Of a stretch of 64,000 bases of DNA, positions 53,114-63,435 are shown piece by piece. The DNA is from Cyclobacteriaceae bacterium. GTDB lineage: Bacteria > Bacteroidota > Bacteroidia > Cytophagales > Cyclobacteriaceae. The translations under genes were made by a program, and so were the position numbers. The stretch's first letter is position 1, and every line of letters begins with the position of its first letter. Below the pieces are notes generated by a model that was not told the origin of the DNA, searched no databases, and worked only from the letters and a program-made list of their open reading frames with translations. The stretch spans positions 1 through 64,000 of the forward strand of contig JANQEU010000055.1 of the NCBI GenBank assembly GCA_028278225.1, given 5' to 3'.

Positions 53114-55411
53114 TTATCCGGACACTAATCCCAGGCTTCCAAGTACCAATTGTCCGAATGATACATTCTCATCATTCGGTGACAATTCCCTGTGAAAATG
53201 CAATGAAAATTGATCTGCCAATTTATTGCAAATCAATTCAATTAACAGGCTATTCTGAAAAACTCCACCACTAAATGCAATCTGCCTGATGTTTGATTCC
53301 ACGGCAATTCTTCTTATGATCTCTACCAGGGTAACATGGAATTTACGGGCAATTACTTCCTTGTCAATATTACTACTCATTTCATCTGCTATTTCCGCCA
53401 TCATTTTGCCGGTACTGATCTTTCCACCGCCCACTTCAATGTTGTAACAATCTTCCTTGAAAGAAGAGCATTTCCTGGCGAGCACTTCCAGGTACATTGC
53501 CGCCTGGCCTTCATAACTTGCCTTGTCGATGAGCCCCAGCAGAGATGCCACAGCATCGAACAATCGTCCGACACTTGTGGTCCGGAGTTCCGCAGCAGGT
53601 AACATTTTTTGATACAGCTCCCACTCCCGGGCGGTGAATTTATGTGCCAGGTGAAGCCGGTCTTCCGGTAACTCACTTGTAAATGCCAAAGCCGAAATTC
53701 TGGGCTCTCTTGCCATTTTATCACCAAAAAGGTAGGGAACTCCCTCAAAATGATACGCCCTCTTCATTTTTTGATCCTGCCACTTAAAAAATTCTCCGCC
53801 CCATATGTTTCCGTCTTCCCCGTAGCCTGTTCCATCCCAGATAACCCCCAATACCGGCTCTTTGCTTTCGATCAGATCACTTTCCTGGAGAATCGCGCCA
53901 AAATGAGCCTTATGGTGTTGTATGAAATCTATTTCTATCCCTTCTTTCGCGGCCAATTCAACCCCGTAAGTGTGGGTGAAATACTGCGGATGCAGATCCG
54001 TGAAGATCTTGGTTGGTGTGAAGTCAAGCACATTCCGAAAATGCGCAAGGGTACGCCGGAACTGAAGTTGTGAATCGTAGCTTTCAAGATCACCCAGGTA
54101 CTGGCTGATATAAATTTTGTTACAATGTGCCAGGCTGATGGAACCTTTCATCTGGGCTCCCAGCGCCAGACCACCATTTACCACTTTGTCCGTATACCTT
54201 CCGAAATATGATGGCGCCCATCCACGTGAACGCCTGAGAATTACGGGGTCCCTGGTTTGGCTGACGACCCCTGCTACGGAATCATCCTGCGCAATCACGA
54301 TATCCCGGTTGTGTGCCAGCACAAAATCCGAATAGTTTGAAAGCTCCTCCAAAGCCATATCATCACGGTATATGATCGGTGACCCACTCACATTTCCACT
54401 AGTTGCAACCAAGGGTTTATCAAACTCTTTGGCTATCATGCGGAGCAGGGGAGCATAAGGTAACATCACCCCGATCGAATCAAGGCACGGGGCGATACTG
54501 CCGACGGACAAGCCGGTATTAATTTCTTTCGCTGTATTCAGAAGCACTATTGGAGAGACAGGACTTCCGAGCAAGTCTCTTTCTCGACTGTTGCAGATCA
54601 GATCCTGATCCACCTGATCCAAACCGGGATACATTACCGCAAAGGGTTTGTCTGGTCTGTTTTTCCTTTCCCGTAAGGTCAGAATAGCCCTTTCGTTTGT
54701 AGCGTCACAAACCAACAAATAGCCCCCGATCCCCTTTACCGCTCCGATTTTTCCCTCCTTCAGCATTGCGACAACATCATCAATAATCACTTTAGGATCT
54801 CTTTCGGCGACCAGCAAACCATCATGATATAATGTAAGCGAGATTGCGCAATTCGGACATGAATTTGTCTGTGAATAGAACCGGCGGTCGAGTGGATTCC
54901 CGTATTCTTTCGAGCAGTCGGGACACATCTCAAACTTTGACATTTCAGTCAGTGGCCGGTCATAGGGCAGACCATTTATGATGGAGAACCTGGGGCCGCA
55001 ATTTGTGCATGTGGTAAAAGGATATTGATAGCGTCGATCCCCGGGATTTTCCATGTCATCCATACAATCCTCACACATTCCAAAATCGGGGCTTAACCGG
55101 ACCTCTTTCGGACCTGAGTCATCGCTATCAATGATTTGAAAATCATGGAAGTACCGGTATTCCGCCTCCTTCATGGAATGGCCTTCGATCCTGGCCTGGG
55201 GAGGACAATGTTTTAGAATAGTTCCCAGAAACTTTTTCGCAACCTGAGGTGTGCAATTGATCTCAATATGTACACCGTCCGTTGTATTATTTACCCACCC
55301 ATTCAAACCTGAGTTCCGCGCAATCCGGTACACAAAAGGTCGAAAACCAACACCTTGTACCTGACCGGTAATGTGAATATGGTATGTGCGTGTCTCAGCC
55401 ATGGTTTCCAA
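53114..55411 (-). CDS. hypF: carbamoyltransferase HypF
   Basis: A 765-residue protein: an N-terminal acylphosphatase domain (HITGQVQGVGFRPFVYR), two zinc-finger repeats (CEDCMDD...CTNCGPRFS; CPDCSKEY...CPNC), a YrdC-like domain (KGIGGYLLVCDATN) and a Kae1-like domain (IQHHKAHFGAILQE, FSGGVFQNSLL). It makes the carbamoyl-adenylate that becomes cyanide on HypE. It is the first gene of the leftward hyp operon. Confidence 0.96.
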   Translation of the reverse strand: METMAETRTYHIHITGQVQGVGFRPFVYRIARNSGLNGWVNNTTDGVHIEINCTPQVAKKFLGTILKHCPPQARIEGHSMKEAEYRYFHDFQIIDSDDSGPKEVRLSPDFGMCEDCMDDMENPGDRRYQYPFTTCTNCGPRFSIINGLPYDRPLTEMSKFEMCPDCSKEYGNPLDRRFYSQTNSCPNCAISLTLYHDGLLVAERDPKVIIDDVVAMLKEGKIGAVKGIGGYLLVCDATNERAILTLRERKNRPDKPFAVMYPGLDQVDQDLICNSRERDLLGSPVSPIVLLNTAKEINTGLSVGSIAPCLDSIGVMLPYAPLLRMIAKEFDKPLVATSGNVSGSPIIYRDDMALEELSNYSDFVLAHNRDIVIAQDDSVAGVVSQTRDPVILRRSRGWAPSYFGRYTDKVVNGGLALGAQMKGSISLAHCNKIYISQYLGDLESYDSQLQFRRTLAHFRNVLDFTPTKIFTDLHPQYFTHTYGVELAAKEGIEIDFIQHHKAHFGAILQESDLIESKEPVLGVIWDGTGYGEDGNIWGGEFFKWQDQKMKRAYHFEGVPYLFGDKMAREPRISALAFTSELPEDRLHLAHKFTAREWELYQKMLPAAELRTTSVGRLFDAVASLLGLIDKASYEGQAAMYLEVLARKCSSFKEDCYNIEVGGGKISTGKMMAEIADEMSSNIDKEVIARKFHVTLVEIIRRIAVESNIRQIAFSGGVFQNSLLIELICNKLADQFSLHFHRELSPNDENVSFGQLVLGSLGLVSG

Positions 55412-55561
55412 GTTATCTATTTCACGCCAAAATGATCACCCGCGAGGTTACTGATTTGGTTGTGATTCAGAGAATGATTAATCTCATCTGCATCAATGTA
55501 GCTTGTCATCCTTTATGATCCCGAATTAGCGGAGATTAACGCCCTCAAATGCGAAACAAGT
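55412..55561. promoter_or_regulatory. divergent control region of hyp and hydrogenase operons
   Basis: 150 bp separate the hypF start from the hydrogenase beta-subunit start, so both operons must be driven from here. I see no convincing symmetric FNR/CRP box, only an imperfect TTGTGATTCAGAGAATGATTAA at about 55460-55481, and no terminator. Confidence 0.4.
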
Positions 55562-56674
55562 ATGAGTAAATCGGAAGTTCACAAGTACCGTGTTAGCACG
55601 GAAGATCTTCAGCAGATCTTTAAAGCGCTAAGTTCGAAGGATTACCAGAACATAGGCCCGATCCAGAGGGATGGGGCGATCATGCTTGAGAAAATCCAGT
55701 CCTTCGACCAGTTGGCAGCCGGGTTCCATGAGGATCTTGATAAAGGCGTCTATAGATTATCTCAAAAGAATGACGGCTCGCTGTTCCAATATACCGTAGG
55801 CCCCCAGTCTTTCAAAAAGTATCTATACCCCCCAAGGCGTAAGCTATGGGCCGCCACCAAAACAGGAAATGGATTTAACGTTGAAGAAGGAGACCAGCCT
55901 CCTGCAAAAATGGCATTCTGGGGGATCAGATCTTGTGAAATCCGGGCTATCGAGATTTTGGACCGGATATTCCTCAGGGGTGAGTTTTCGAATAAGTGGT
56001 ATGAAAAGGCCAGGCAGGACCTCTTCATTGTTGCTGCCGGCTGTACCAAACCCTCCGGCAATTGTTTCTGCACTTCTACCCAAACCGGACCAGCCCCTAA
56101 AGGCGGCTTTGACTTGTCGGTGGTGGAGGTCATTGATAAAAAGAATTATTTCATCCTGGAAATAGGTTCCGAGAAGGGACAAAAACTTGTTAACAAAATA
56201 AAACTTCAGCCGGCCTCACCGGCTGAGATCCAGAATGCGGATAAACTGCTTGCTGCATCTGAAAAGAAAATGAGTAAAAGGTTTGACCCTGAAGAGGCTG
56301 CAAAAATTCTTATGGAAAATCCTGACCACATTCACTGGAATGAGGTAGCTAAACGATGCTTAAGCTGTGCAAATTGCACGCTCGTTTGCCCTACCTGCTT
56401 TTGTTCCTCTACGGAGGACATCACTGAAATTACCGGAGATCATACCGAGCGATGGTTAAGATGGGATTCGTGCTTCAACGGTGATTTTTCATATATCCAT
56501 GGCGGTCAAATCCGGCCTACAACCAAATCAAGATACCGGCAATGGCTTACACACAAAATGTCCGGCTGGTACGATCAATTTGATTCTTCAGGCTGTGTTG
56601 GGTGTGGAAGATGTATTACCTGGTGCCCTGTGGGAATTGACCTTACAGAAGAATTACTGGCAATGAAATCATAG
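55562..56674 (+). CDS. hydB: group 3b hydrogenase beta subunit (Fe-S)
   Basis: A 370-residue protein matching the sulfhydrogenase/NAD(P)-hydrogenase beta subunit. It has internal cysteines CTKPSGNCFCTST (about 160-172) and, near the C-terminus, the dicluster ferredoxin pair CLSCANCTLVCPTCFCSS and CVGCGRCITWCPVGIDL. It passes electrons between the NiFe dimer and the flavin subunit, or to sulfur in the archaeal enzyme. It is the first gene of the rightward structural operon. Confidence 0.9.
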   Translation: MSKSEVHKYRVSTEDLQQIFKALSSKDYQNIGPIQRDGAIMLEKIQSFDQLAAGFHEDLDKGVYRLSQKNDGSLFQYTVGPQSFKKYLYPPRRKLWAATKTGNGFNVEEGDQPPAKMAFWGIRSCEIRAIEILDRIFLRGEFSNKWYEKARQDLFIVAAGCTKPSGNCFCTSTQTGPAPKGGFDLSVVEVIDKKNYFILEIGSEKGQKLVNKIKLQPASPAEIQNADKLLAASEKKMSKRFDPEEAAKILMENPDHIHWNEVAKRCLSCANCTLVCPTCFCSSTEDITEITGDHTERWLRWDSCFNGDFSYIHGGQIRPTTKSRYRQWLTHKMSGWYDQFDSSGCVGCGRCITWCPVGIDLTEELLAMKS

Positions 56675-56687
56675 AAACTAATTAGTC

Positions 56688-57149
56688 ATGAAAGACATAC
56701 AGGAACTTTTAAATCAACAATCTTTCTTTAAAGATATGTCGCCTGAAATGCTGAACCAGATAGCAGGGTGCGGTGAGAACCAGGAGTTCAGTCCGGGAGA
56801 ATACCTAGGAAAAGAAGGAGAACCTGCGCATCACTTTTATATCATCCGCAGTGGTAAAGTATCTGTTCAGATCAATCACCCCAGTAAAGGTGCCATGACG
56901 ATTTGGACATTGACTCCGGGGGAATACGGAGGTTTCAGTTGGATCATACCACCTTATCGTATGCAATTTGACCTCAAGGCTCAGGAACATACATCGGTGG
57001 TGGCACTGGATGGCAAATGCCTGAAAAAAATCTGTGATGAAGATCATCACATTGGTTACATATTCATGCAGCAGGCTGCGGCCATCATGGTTAAACGTTT
57101 ACACGACACAAGAATTCAACTTTTAGATGTTTACAGCACAAAACATTAG
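56688..57149 (+). CDS. cyclic-nucleotide-binding-domain protein of the hydrogenase operon
   Basis: A 153-residue protein made almost entirely of one cNMP-binding beta-roll (FSPGEYLGKEGEPAHHFYII, RSGKVSVQI, PGEYGGFSWIIPPYRMQFDL). It has no C-terminal DNA-binding helix-turn-helix: CRP/FNR regulators are about 220 residues, and this one stops after the dimer helix. It lies between the beta and gamma subunit genes and overlaps the latter by 23 bp, so it is probably an enzyme-associated sensor rather than a transcription factor. I recall similar genes in other group 3b operons but cannot check. Confidence 0.8.
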   Translation: MKDIQELLNQQSFFKDMSPEMLNQIAGCGENQEFSPGEYLGKEGEPAHHFYIIRSGKVSVQINHPSKGAMTIWTLTPGEYGGFSWIIPPYRMQFDLKAQEHTSVVALDGKCLKKICDEDHHIGYIFMQQAAAIMVKRLHDTRIQLLDVYSTKH

Positions 57150-58002
57150 TCCCGAACTGACAGTCGAAGAATCTTCAAGTGATATTTGGATACCTTCACC
57201 TTACGTCGTGGCGGACAAGCACGTTGAGAATGACGACCTGGTAACATTCGTTTACGAACCGGCAAGCGAGGACATTCTGGATCCGATGCAACCGGGACAG
57301 TTCAATATGCTCTACGCTTTTGGCATAGGTGAAATCCCGATATCCGTCAGTAGTCTAATTTCAGATCATCCGAGAATCACCCATACTATCCAGAATGTTG
57401 GCGCTGTTTCCAAAGCGTGCTGCAACATGAGGGTCGGTGACCAAATCGGGCTTAGAGGCCCTTTTGGGACGCCCTGGCCTGTGGAGGATGCCAAATTCAA
57501 GGATGTAATCATAATGGCCGGCGGAGTGGGTTTTGCTCCACTTCGTCCTGTGGTCGAATTCATCGAGGAATACCGTGATGATTACGGTGAGGTAAACTTC
57601 CTGTTTGGAACACGGGACCCTCACAGTATTTTATTTCACCAGGATGTAATTTCATTGCAGTCAGATCCCTCGGTGAATTTCCAGATCACCGTTGACCACT
57701 CCTTTTCAAACTGGAGAGGAAATGTGGGTGTGGTAACAACACTCGTGGAGAAAGCCGAGTTTGACCCGGAAAATACCGTTGCTTTTGTATGCGGACCGGA
57801 AATCATGATGCGCTATGGCGCATATTCACTGATTGATGCGGGAGTGGATGAAGAAAATATCTTCATCTCCATGGAAAGAAATATGAAATGTGCAATCGGA
57901 CATTGTGGACATTGCCAGTACGGACCATTGTTCGTCTGTAAAGACGGTCCTGTTTTCCTTTACCCCGCCATTAAAAACTATCTCAACATTCGAGAACTAT
58001 GA
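57127..58002 (+). CDS. hydG: group 3b hydrogenase gamma subunit (FAD/NAD(P)-binding)
   Basis: A 291-residue ferredoxin-reductase-like protein: FAD site ([20 protein letters not shown] with Met/Pro before), NAD(P) site ([39 protein letters not shown]) and a C-terminal [2Fe-2S] cluster ([17 protein letters not shown]). It exchanges electrons with NAD(P)H, making the complex a soluble H2:NAD(P) oxidoreductase. Its stop overlaps the next start by 4 bp (ATGA). Confidence 0.92.
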   Translation: MFTAQNISPELTVEESSSDIWIPSPYVVADKHVENDDLVTFVYEPASEDILDPMQPGQFNMLYAFGIGEIPISVSSLISDHPRITHTIQNVGAVSKACCNMRVGDQIGLRGPFGTPWPVEDAKFKDVIIMAGGVGFAPLRPVVEFIEEYRDDYGEVNFLFGTRDPHSILFHQDVISLQSDPSVNFQITVDHSFSNWRGNVGVVTTLVEKAEFDPENTVAFVCGPEIMMRYGAYSLIDAGVDEENIFISMERNMKCAIGHCGHCQYGPLFVCKDGPVFLYPAIKNYLNIREL

Positions 58003-58778
58003 GTGATAAGAAAAAACTTGCAGTTTGGAAATTCGCCTCCTGCGACGGCTGCCAGCTTAGTATTTTGGATTGTGAAGACGAATTGCTTCTACTCGCTGAC
58101 CAGGTAGAGATCGCATATTTCCCGGAGGCTACCAAAACCATCATTGAAGGCCCGTATGACGTGTCCCTGGTGGAGGGTTCGATCACTACTCCTCACGATG
58201 CGCTCAGAATACTGGAAATTCGAAAGAATTCCAACCTGCTTGTCAGCATCGGGGCTTGTGCGACTTCCGGAGGCATCCAGGCCCTTAGAAACTACCTGAA
58301 TGTTTCAAAATATGTGAATGCCGTTTACGCCAAACCCAAGTATATCCAGACGCTGGAAACATCTACGGCTATTGCGGACCATGTCCAGATAGACTATGAA
58401 CTGAGAGGATGCCCCGTAAACAAATATCAGCTACTCGAAGTATTGGGGTCATTTCTTAACGGGAAAAAACCAACAATTCCTGATCATAGTGTTTGCGTAG
58501 AATGTAAACTGGACGGTAATCCATGTGTTGCGGTAGCAAAAGGCATGCCATGTCTGGGACCGGTAACACATGCAGGTTGCGGTGCCCTATGCCCACATTA
58601 TTATAGAGGATGTTTCGGATGCTACGGACCAATGGAAAATCCAAATACCACCTCACTGGCGTCCTATGTCTCCAAAAATGGATTAGCCGATGGAGATGTA
58701 TTGAGATTGTTCCGGAATTTCAATTCAGCTTCACCACAATTTTCTAATGAAAGCAAACGCTATGAAACCGCTAAGTGA
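57999..58778 (+). CDS. hydD: group 3b hydrogenase delta subunit (NiFe small subunit)
   Basis: A 259-residue protein with the proximal-cluster start [19 protein letters not shown], a conserved [14 protein letters not shown], the [14 protein letters not shown] block, and further Cys clusters ([40 protein letters not shown]). It carries three Fe-S clusters that wire the active site to the beta and gamma subunits. It overlaps the large-subunit gene by up to 32 bp. Confidence 0.94.
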   Translation: MSDKKKLAVWKFASCDGCQLSILDCEDELLLLADQVEIAYFPEATKTIIEGPYDVSLVEGSITTPHDALRILEIRKNSNLLVSIGACATSGGIQALRNYLNVSKYVNAVYAKPKYIQTLETSTAIADHVQIDYELRGCPVNKYQLLEVLGSFLNGKKPTIPDHSVCVECKLDGNPCVAVAKGMPCLGPVTHAGCGALCPHYYRGCFGCYGPMENPNTTSLASYVSKNGLADGDVLRLFRNFNSASPQFSNESKRYETAK

Positions 58779-60066
58779 CAATAACAGGATAATAAAGTTT
58801 GATTACATTGCCCGGGTTGAGGGGGAAGGTTCATTCTACGTGAAATTGAAAGACGATAAGGTCAAGGAATCGCGATTGAAGATCTTTGAGCCACCCAGAT
58901 TCTTTGAAGGATTCCTGCAGGGAAGATCTTTCAGGGAAGTGCCTGACATTACCGCGCGAATATGTGGTATCTGTCCGGTAGCATATCAAATGAGTTCTGT
59001 CCATGCCATGGAAAAGATCTGTGGTTACCAGGCTTCACCGGTAATTCGCAGTTTGCGAAGACTCCTGTACTGTGGAGAGTGGATTGAAAGTCACGCGCTG
59101 CATACATTCATGCTGCACGCTCCTGATTTCCTCGGATATCCCGACGCCATTACCATGGCAAAAGATCATAAGGAATGGGTCCAAAAAGCGCTGATCCTCA
59201 AAAAAACCGGCAATGATATTGTCAATATCCTGGGCGGCAGGGAGATCCACCCGATAAATGTAAAAGTCGGTGGTTTTTATCGTTATCCGCAAAAGTCGGA
59301 TTTCGAGGAATTAAGAACGAGATTAAAAACCGCGCAGGAAATCGCGTATGATGCTACAAAGTGGATGAGCGGCCTGGAATTTCCCGATTTCGAGTATGAC
59401 TATGAATTTGTGGCCATGAGCCATCCTTCCGAGTACCCGATGAACGAAGGGAGGTTGATATCAAATAAAGGGCTGGATATAGACGTACGGGAATATGAAA
59501 AGCACTTCACTGAAGAGCACATGTACTACAGCACCACACTTCATACACTGCTGGATAAGGTGAGGGTCATTTTTACAGGACCGTTAGCAAGGTTCAATCT
59601 TAATTTTGAGCAACTATCTAAGGATTCAAAGAAACTTGCAAGGGAAATAAAGCTGTCGCCAAATTGTAAAAATCCGTTCAAAAGCTTGCTGGTACGTATG
59701 GTCGAAACATTTTATGCGTGTGGCGAGGCGATCGACATCATTGACAAATACAAGTATCCTGAGAAGATTGAAGATCACGTGGAGCCTAAATCCGGTAAGG
59801 CAGAGGCTGTTACGGAAGCACCCAGGGGAATATTGTTCCACCGGTATGAGATTGATAAAAAAGGCATTATTAAGAACGCGCGAATAGTAGCTCCGACAAG
59901 CCATAATCAAAGGATCATAGAAAGCGATCTTAGGAGACTGGTAGAGAAATTCCATCACTTAAACGATCAACTATTAACTGAAAGGTGTGAACAATCTGTA
60001 AGAAATTACGATCCTTGCATATCCTGTTCTACCCATTTTTTGAAAGTTGAGATCGATAGGGAATAA
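58747..60066 (+). CDS. hydA: group 3b hydrogenase alpha subunit (NiFe large subunit)
   Basis: A 439-residue catalytic subunit. The L1 motif is [18 protein letters not shown] and the L2 motif near the end is DPCISCSTH; the four cysteines bind Ni and Fe. Residues after the His (FLKVEIDRE) form the short tail removed by the maturation protease during activation. The ATG at 58762 is an alternative start with a better upstream purine run. The sequence and operon partners place it in group 3b (bidirectional, NADP-linked, sulfhydrogenase-like). Confidence 0.95.
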   Translation: MKANAMKPLSDNNRIIKFDYIARVEGEGSFYVKLKDDKVKESRLKIFEPPRFFEGFLQGRSFREVPDITARICGICPVAYQMSSVHAMEKICGYQASPVIRSLRRLLYCGEWIESHALHTFMLHAPDFLGYPDAITMAKDHKEWVQKALILKKTGNDIVNILGGREIHPINVKVGGFYRYPQKSDFEELRTRLKTAQEIAYDATKWMSGLEFPDFEYDYEFVAMSHPSEYPMNEGRLISNKGLDIDVREYEKHFTEEHMYYSTTLHTLLDKVRVIFTGPLARFNLNFEQLSKDSKKLAREIKLSPNCKNPFKSLLVRMVETFYACGEAIDIIDKYKYPEKIEDHVEPKSGKAEAVTEAPRGILFHRYEIDKKGIIKNARIVAPTSHNQRIIESDLRRLVEKFHHLNDQLLTERCEQSVRNYDPCISCSTHFLKVEIDRE

Positions 60067-60529
60067 AAGCATACCTCTTGTAATCGGACTGGGCAATATC
60101 TATCGTGGAGATGACGGACTGGGCATTTTGGTCATCAATGCCCTCAGGTCAAACCACCCGGGCATCGCTGATTATCTTACGGAAGAAGGAGATGCCACCC
60201 GCCTGATTGATCTTTGGGAAGGAAGGGATGTCATCGTGATCGATGCCGTCAAAACCTCCCGGCAACAAAGCGGAAGAATTCATCAGATCAATTCTATCGA
60301 AGAACTATCCGGAAACACTGAGATCCAGTTTTCGACCCACAGCATCGATCTAAGTGAAGTAATCGGGCTGTCAACACTCATTGAGAAACCCCCTGGGTCA
60401 CTTTTCTTCATTGGAGTGGAAGGTTCTGTCTGGGAAATGGGCGCCATCATTTCTGACAAGGTAAAAAGTCAAATTCCGGAAGTGGTGGAAATGACAATTT
60501 CCCATATCCGAAACAGTCAAAAGTCATAA
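60047..60529 (+). CDS. hydrogenase maturation endopeptidase
   Basis: A 160-residue HyaD/HycI-type protease ([42 protein letters not shown]). It removes the C-terminal tail of the large subunit after nickel insertion; the Ni-sensing acidic residues in GDD and DA are present. It begins at a TTG (60047) overlapping the large-subunit gene by 20 bp. It is the last gene of the operon. Confidence 0.9.
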   Translation: MRSIGNKSIPLVIGLGNIYRGDDGLGILVINALRSNHPGIADYLTEEGDATRLIDLWEGRDVIVIDAVKTSRQQSGRIHQINSIEELSGNTEIQFSTHSIDLSEVIGLSTLIEKPPGSLFFIGVEGSVWEMGAIISDKVKSQIPEVVEMTISHIRNSQKS

Positions 60530-60612
60530 ATTAAGGTTAGGATTTGTCATGTTCTAAACTTCCTTCATAATCTAATTTCACGGCGTAATACCCACAAATT
60601 TGATTATTTATT

Positions 60613-63348
60613 ATGGACACGACAGAAGCTAAAACCAAAAGAGTCTACCAGTTTGGTAACAAGACCGCCGATGGAAAAGGATTTATGAAACCATTACTCG
60701 GAGGTAAGGGCGCCAACCTGGCAGAAATGAGCCGCATCGGACTACCGGTACCCCCCGGATTTACCATCACGACAGAAGTATGCACTGAATACCATGAACT
60801 TGGAAAAGAAGGAGTGATCAATGTCCTGAGACCTGAAGTACGGGAAGGAGTGAAGTTTATTGAGGACATAATGGGAGCCACATTTGGAGATCGGGATAAC
60901 CCGTTATTGTTGTCAGTAAGATCAGGTGCAAGAGATTCCATGCCGGGTATGATGGATACTGTTCTCGATATTGGCTTGAATGATACGGTAGTGGAAGGTC
61001 TTGCTAAAAAATCGGGTAAACCGCACTTTGCCTGGGACTCATACAGGAGATTTATTCAAATGTATGGAGACGTAGTCATGAAGGTTAACCGCCATGTATT
61101 GACCGATACAGACGTCTTTGAGGAGATCCTGGATAAAATGAAAGATGAAAAGGGTGTAAAAACTGACCAGGAATTGTCCACAGAAGATCTGAAAAAACTT
61201 GTAAGTCTGTATAAGGAGAGAATAAAGGAACTGACTGAAACAGATTTCCCTCAGGAACCTGCTGAGCAGCTTTGGAATTCTATCATTGCTGTTTTCGAAA
61301 GCTGGCACACACCCAGGGCAATTGTCTACAGGAAATTAAATAACATTCCGGAAGAATGGGGAACGGCTGTCAACGTACAGGCGATGGTCTACGGAAATAT
61401 GGGAGAACGATCAGCTTCAGGAGTAGCATTTACCAGGGACGCTGCAACAGGAGAAAATATCTTCAATGGGGAGTATCTTATAGATGCCCAGGGTGAAGAT
61501 GTGGTAGCAGGAATAAGAACACCCCACCAGATCACACTTGAAGGATCAAAAAGATGGGCAAAACTTGCTCAGGTTGATGAGGAGGAGAGGAAAAAGAACT
61601 ATTCATCCCTTGAAGAGTACATGCCGGAAGTTTACCAGGAATTGGTAAAATATGAGCATGAATTAGAAGATCACTTCAGCGATATGCAAGATCTTGAATT
61701 TACTATTCAGGAGGATAAACTGTGGATCCTTCAAACAAGGAACGGAAAGCGTACCGGGGAAGCAATGGTTCGCATAGGAATGGAAATGTTAGATGAGGGA
61801 AGAATTGATGAAGTCACATTGCTAGGTAGAATCGATCCGAAGAAAGTCGAAGAATTACTGCACCCAATATTTGATCACGACGCCCTGGCAAAAGCAACCC
61901 CTATTGCCAAAGGATTACCCGCTTCACCAGGGGCGGCTACCGGGCAAATTGTTTTTCACTCCGAGGATGCGGAAATATGGAAGGCTGATGGAAAAGAGGT
62001 AATACTCGTTCGTACTGAAACTTCACCCGAGGATCTGGCCGGTATGGATGCCGCCAGGGGTATTCTTACCTCCAGGGGTGGTATGACGTGTCATGCAGCT
62101 ATTGTTGCCCGTGGAATGGGTAAATGCTGCATATCGGGTGCAGGCAGTATCCATGTAGATGGTGATAAGAAAGTGATGACAATAGATGGAAAAGTCTACG
62201 AAGAAGGATCATGGATCTCAATTAATGGTACCACAGGACATGTTTTCGAGGGAAAGATCCCGACAAAAGCAGCTGAACTTACAGGTAATTTTGGTCGGCT
62301 TATTGAATTGGCAGATAAGCATTCTAAAATGAAAGTTCATGCCAATGCGGACACTCCGGAAACTGCAAGAGCTGCCCGGGATTTTGGAGCTGAAGGCATC
62401 GGATTGTGTCGAACCGAGCATATGTTCTTCGAAGAAGACAGAATTGCAGCTATGCGTGAGATGATCCTTTCGGAAGATGAGGATGGCAGAAGAAAAGCAC
62501 TTGAAAAACTCCTGCCGATGCAACGATCAGACTTTGAGGGTATACTGAAAGCCATGGAAGGTTATCCCGTGACCATTCGGTTACTGGACCCTCCATTACA
62601 TGAATTCCTTCCTCATGATGAAACCTCACAGAAAGAGATGGCCAAGAACTTGGGTATTACACTTGAGAAACTTCGTGAGAAAGTCGATGATCTACGGGAA
62701 GTTAACCCCATGCTGGGACATCGGGGTTGTCGACTGGGCAATACCTATCCGGAGATCACCCAAATGCAGGCCAGGGCCATAATCGAAGCGGCCTTGAATT
62801 TGAAGTCTAAGGGGGTAAATGCCAAACCGGAGATCATGATCCCATTGACCGGAACAGTGGAAGAATTTAAGATGCAGGCAGATATCGTTCGCAATGAGAT
62901 TAAGAACATCTTTATCGAGCGACACGAGGAGATCGAATTTAAAGTGGGTACAATGATCGAAGTACCCAGGGCTGCTTTGGTAGCTGATCAGATTGCGAAG
63001 TACGCCGACTTCTTCTCGTTTGGCACCAATGACCTTACTCAGATGACCTTTGGATATTCCAGAGATGATATTGGAAAATTCCTTCCTATTTATCTGGATA
63101 AAAATATACTGAAAGAAGACCCGTTCGAAGTTTTGGATCAGGAGGGAGTAGGGCAGTTGGTTATGACAGGAGTACAGAAAGGAAGAAGTACTCATCCGAA
63201 ATTGACTGTCGGAATTTGCGGCGAACATGGCGGCGAACCTCGATCGGTCGAGTTTTGCCACACCGTGGGTATGAACTATGTGAGCTGCTCTCCTTTCCGC
63301 GTTCCAATTGCTAAAGTAGCGGCCGCCAAAGTCAATATTCAGGGTTAG
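60613..63348 (+). CDS. ppdK: pyruvate, phosphate dikinase
   Basis: A 911-residue protein of the usual length. The N-terminal ATP-grasp domain (MKPLLGGKGANLAEMSRIGL; SVRSGARDSMPGMMDT) is followed by the swivelling phospho-His domain (ILTSRGGMTCHAAIVARGMG, His catalytic) and the C-terminal PEP/pyruvate barrel (GIGLCRTEHMF, RDDIGKFLP, VGICGEHGGEPRSVEF). It interconverts pyruvate, ATP and phosphate with PEP, AMP and pyrophosphate. It starts 83 bp after the protease gene with its own likely promoter and ends at a clear terminator. Confidence 0.97.
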   Translation: MDTTEAKTKRVYQFGNKTADGKGFMKPLLGGKGANLAEMSRIGLPVPPGFTITTEVCTEYHELGKEGVINVLRPEVREGVKFIEDIMGATFGDRDNPLLLSVRSGARDSMPGMMDTVLDIGLNDTVVEGLAKKSGKPHFAWDSYRRFIQMYGDVVMKVNRHVLTDTDVFEEILDKMKDEKGVKTDQELSTEDLKKLVSLYKERIKELTETDFPQEPAEQLWNSIIAVFESWHTPRAIVYRKLNNIPEEWGTAVNVQAMVYGNMGERSASGVAFTRDAATGENIFNGEYLIDAQGEDVVAGIRTPHQITLEGSKRWAKLAQVDEEERKKNYSSLEEYMPEVYQELVKYEHELEDHFSDMQDLEFTIQEDKLWILQTRNGKRTGEAMVRIGMEMLDEGRIDEVTLLGRIDPKKVEELLHPIFDHDALAKATPIAKGLPASPGAATGQIVFHSEDAEIWKADGKEVILVRTETSPEDLAGMDAARGILTSRGGMTCHAAIVARGMGKCCISGAGSIHVDGDKKVMTIDGKVYEEGSWISINGTTGHVFEGKIPTKAAELTGNFGRLIELADKHSKMKVHANADTPETARAARDFGAEGIGLCRTEHMFFEEDRIAAMREMILSEDEDGRRKALEKLLPMQRSDFEGILKAMEGYPVTIRLLDPPLHEFLPHDETSQKEMAKNLGITLEKLREKVDDLREVNPMLGHRGCRLGNTYPEITQMQARAIIEAALNLKSKGVNAKPEIMIPLTGTVEEFKMQADIVRNEIKNIFIERHEEIEFKVGTMIEVPRAALVADQIAKYADFFSFGTNDLTQMTFGYSRDDIGKFLPIYLDKNILKEDPFEVLDQEGVGQLVMTGVQKGRSTHPKLTVGICGEHGGEPRSVEFCHTVGMNYVSCSPFRVPIAKVAAAKVNIQG

Positions 63349-63368
63349 TCAAAAACCTATCTAACCTC

Positions 63369-63399
63369 AAAAACCGGGCTGGTACAGTCCGGTTTTTTT
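63369..63399 (+). terminator. Rho-independent terminator of ppdK
   Basis: ACCGGGCTG-GTA-CAGTCCGGT forms a 9-bp stem with one G-T pair, followed by a run of seven T. It starts 20 bp after the ppdK stop codon. Confidence 0.92.
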
Positions 63400-63435
63400 A
63401 TAATCGTGAGATCACCGTACCTGGGTTTCTCATCC

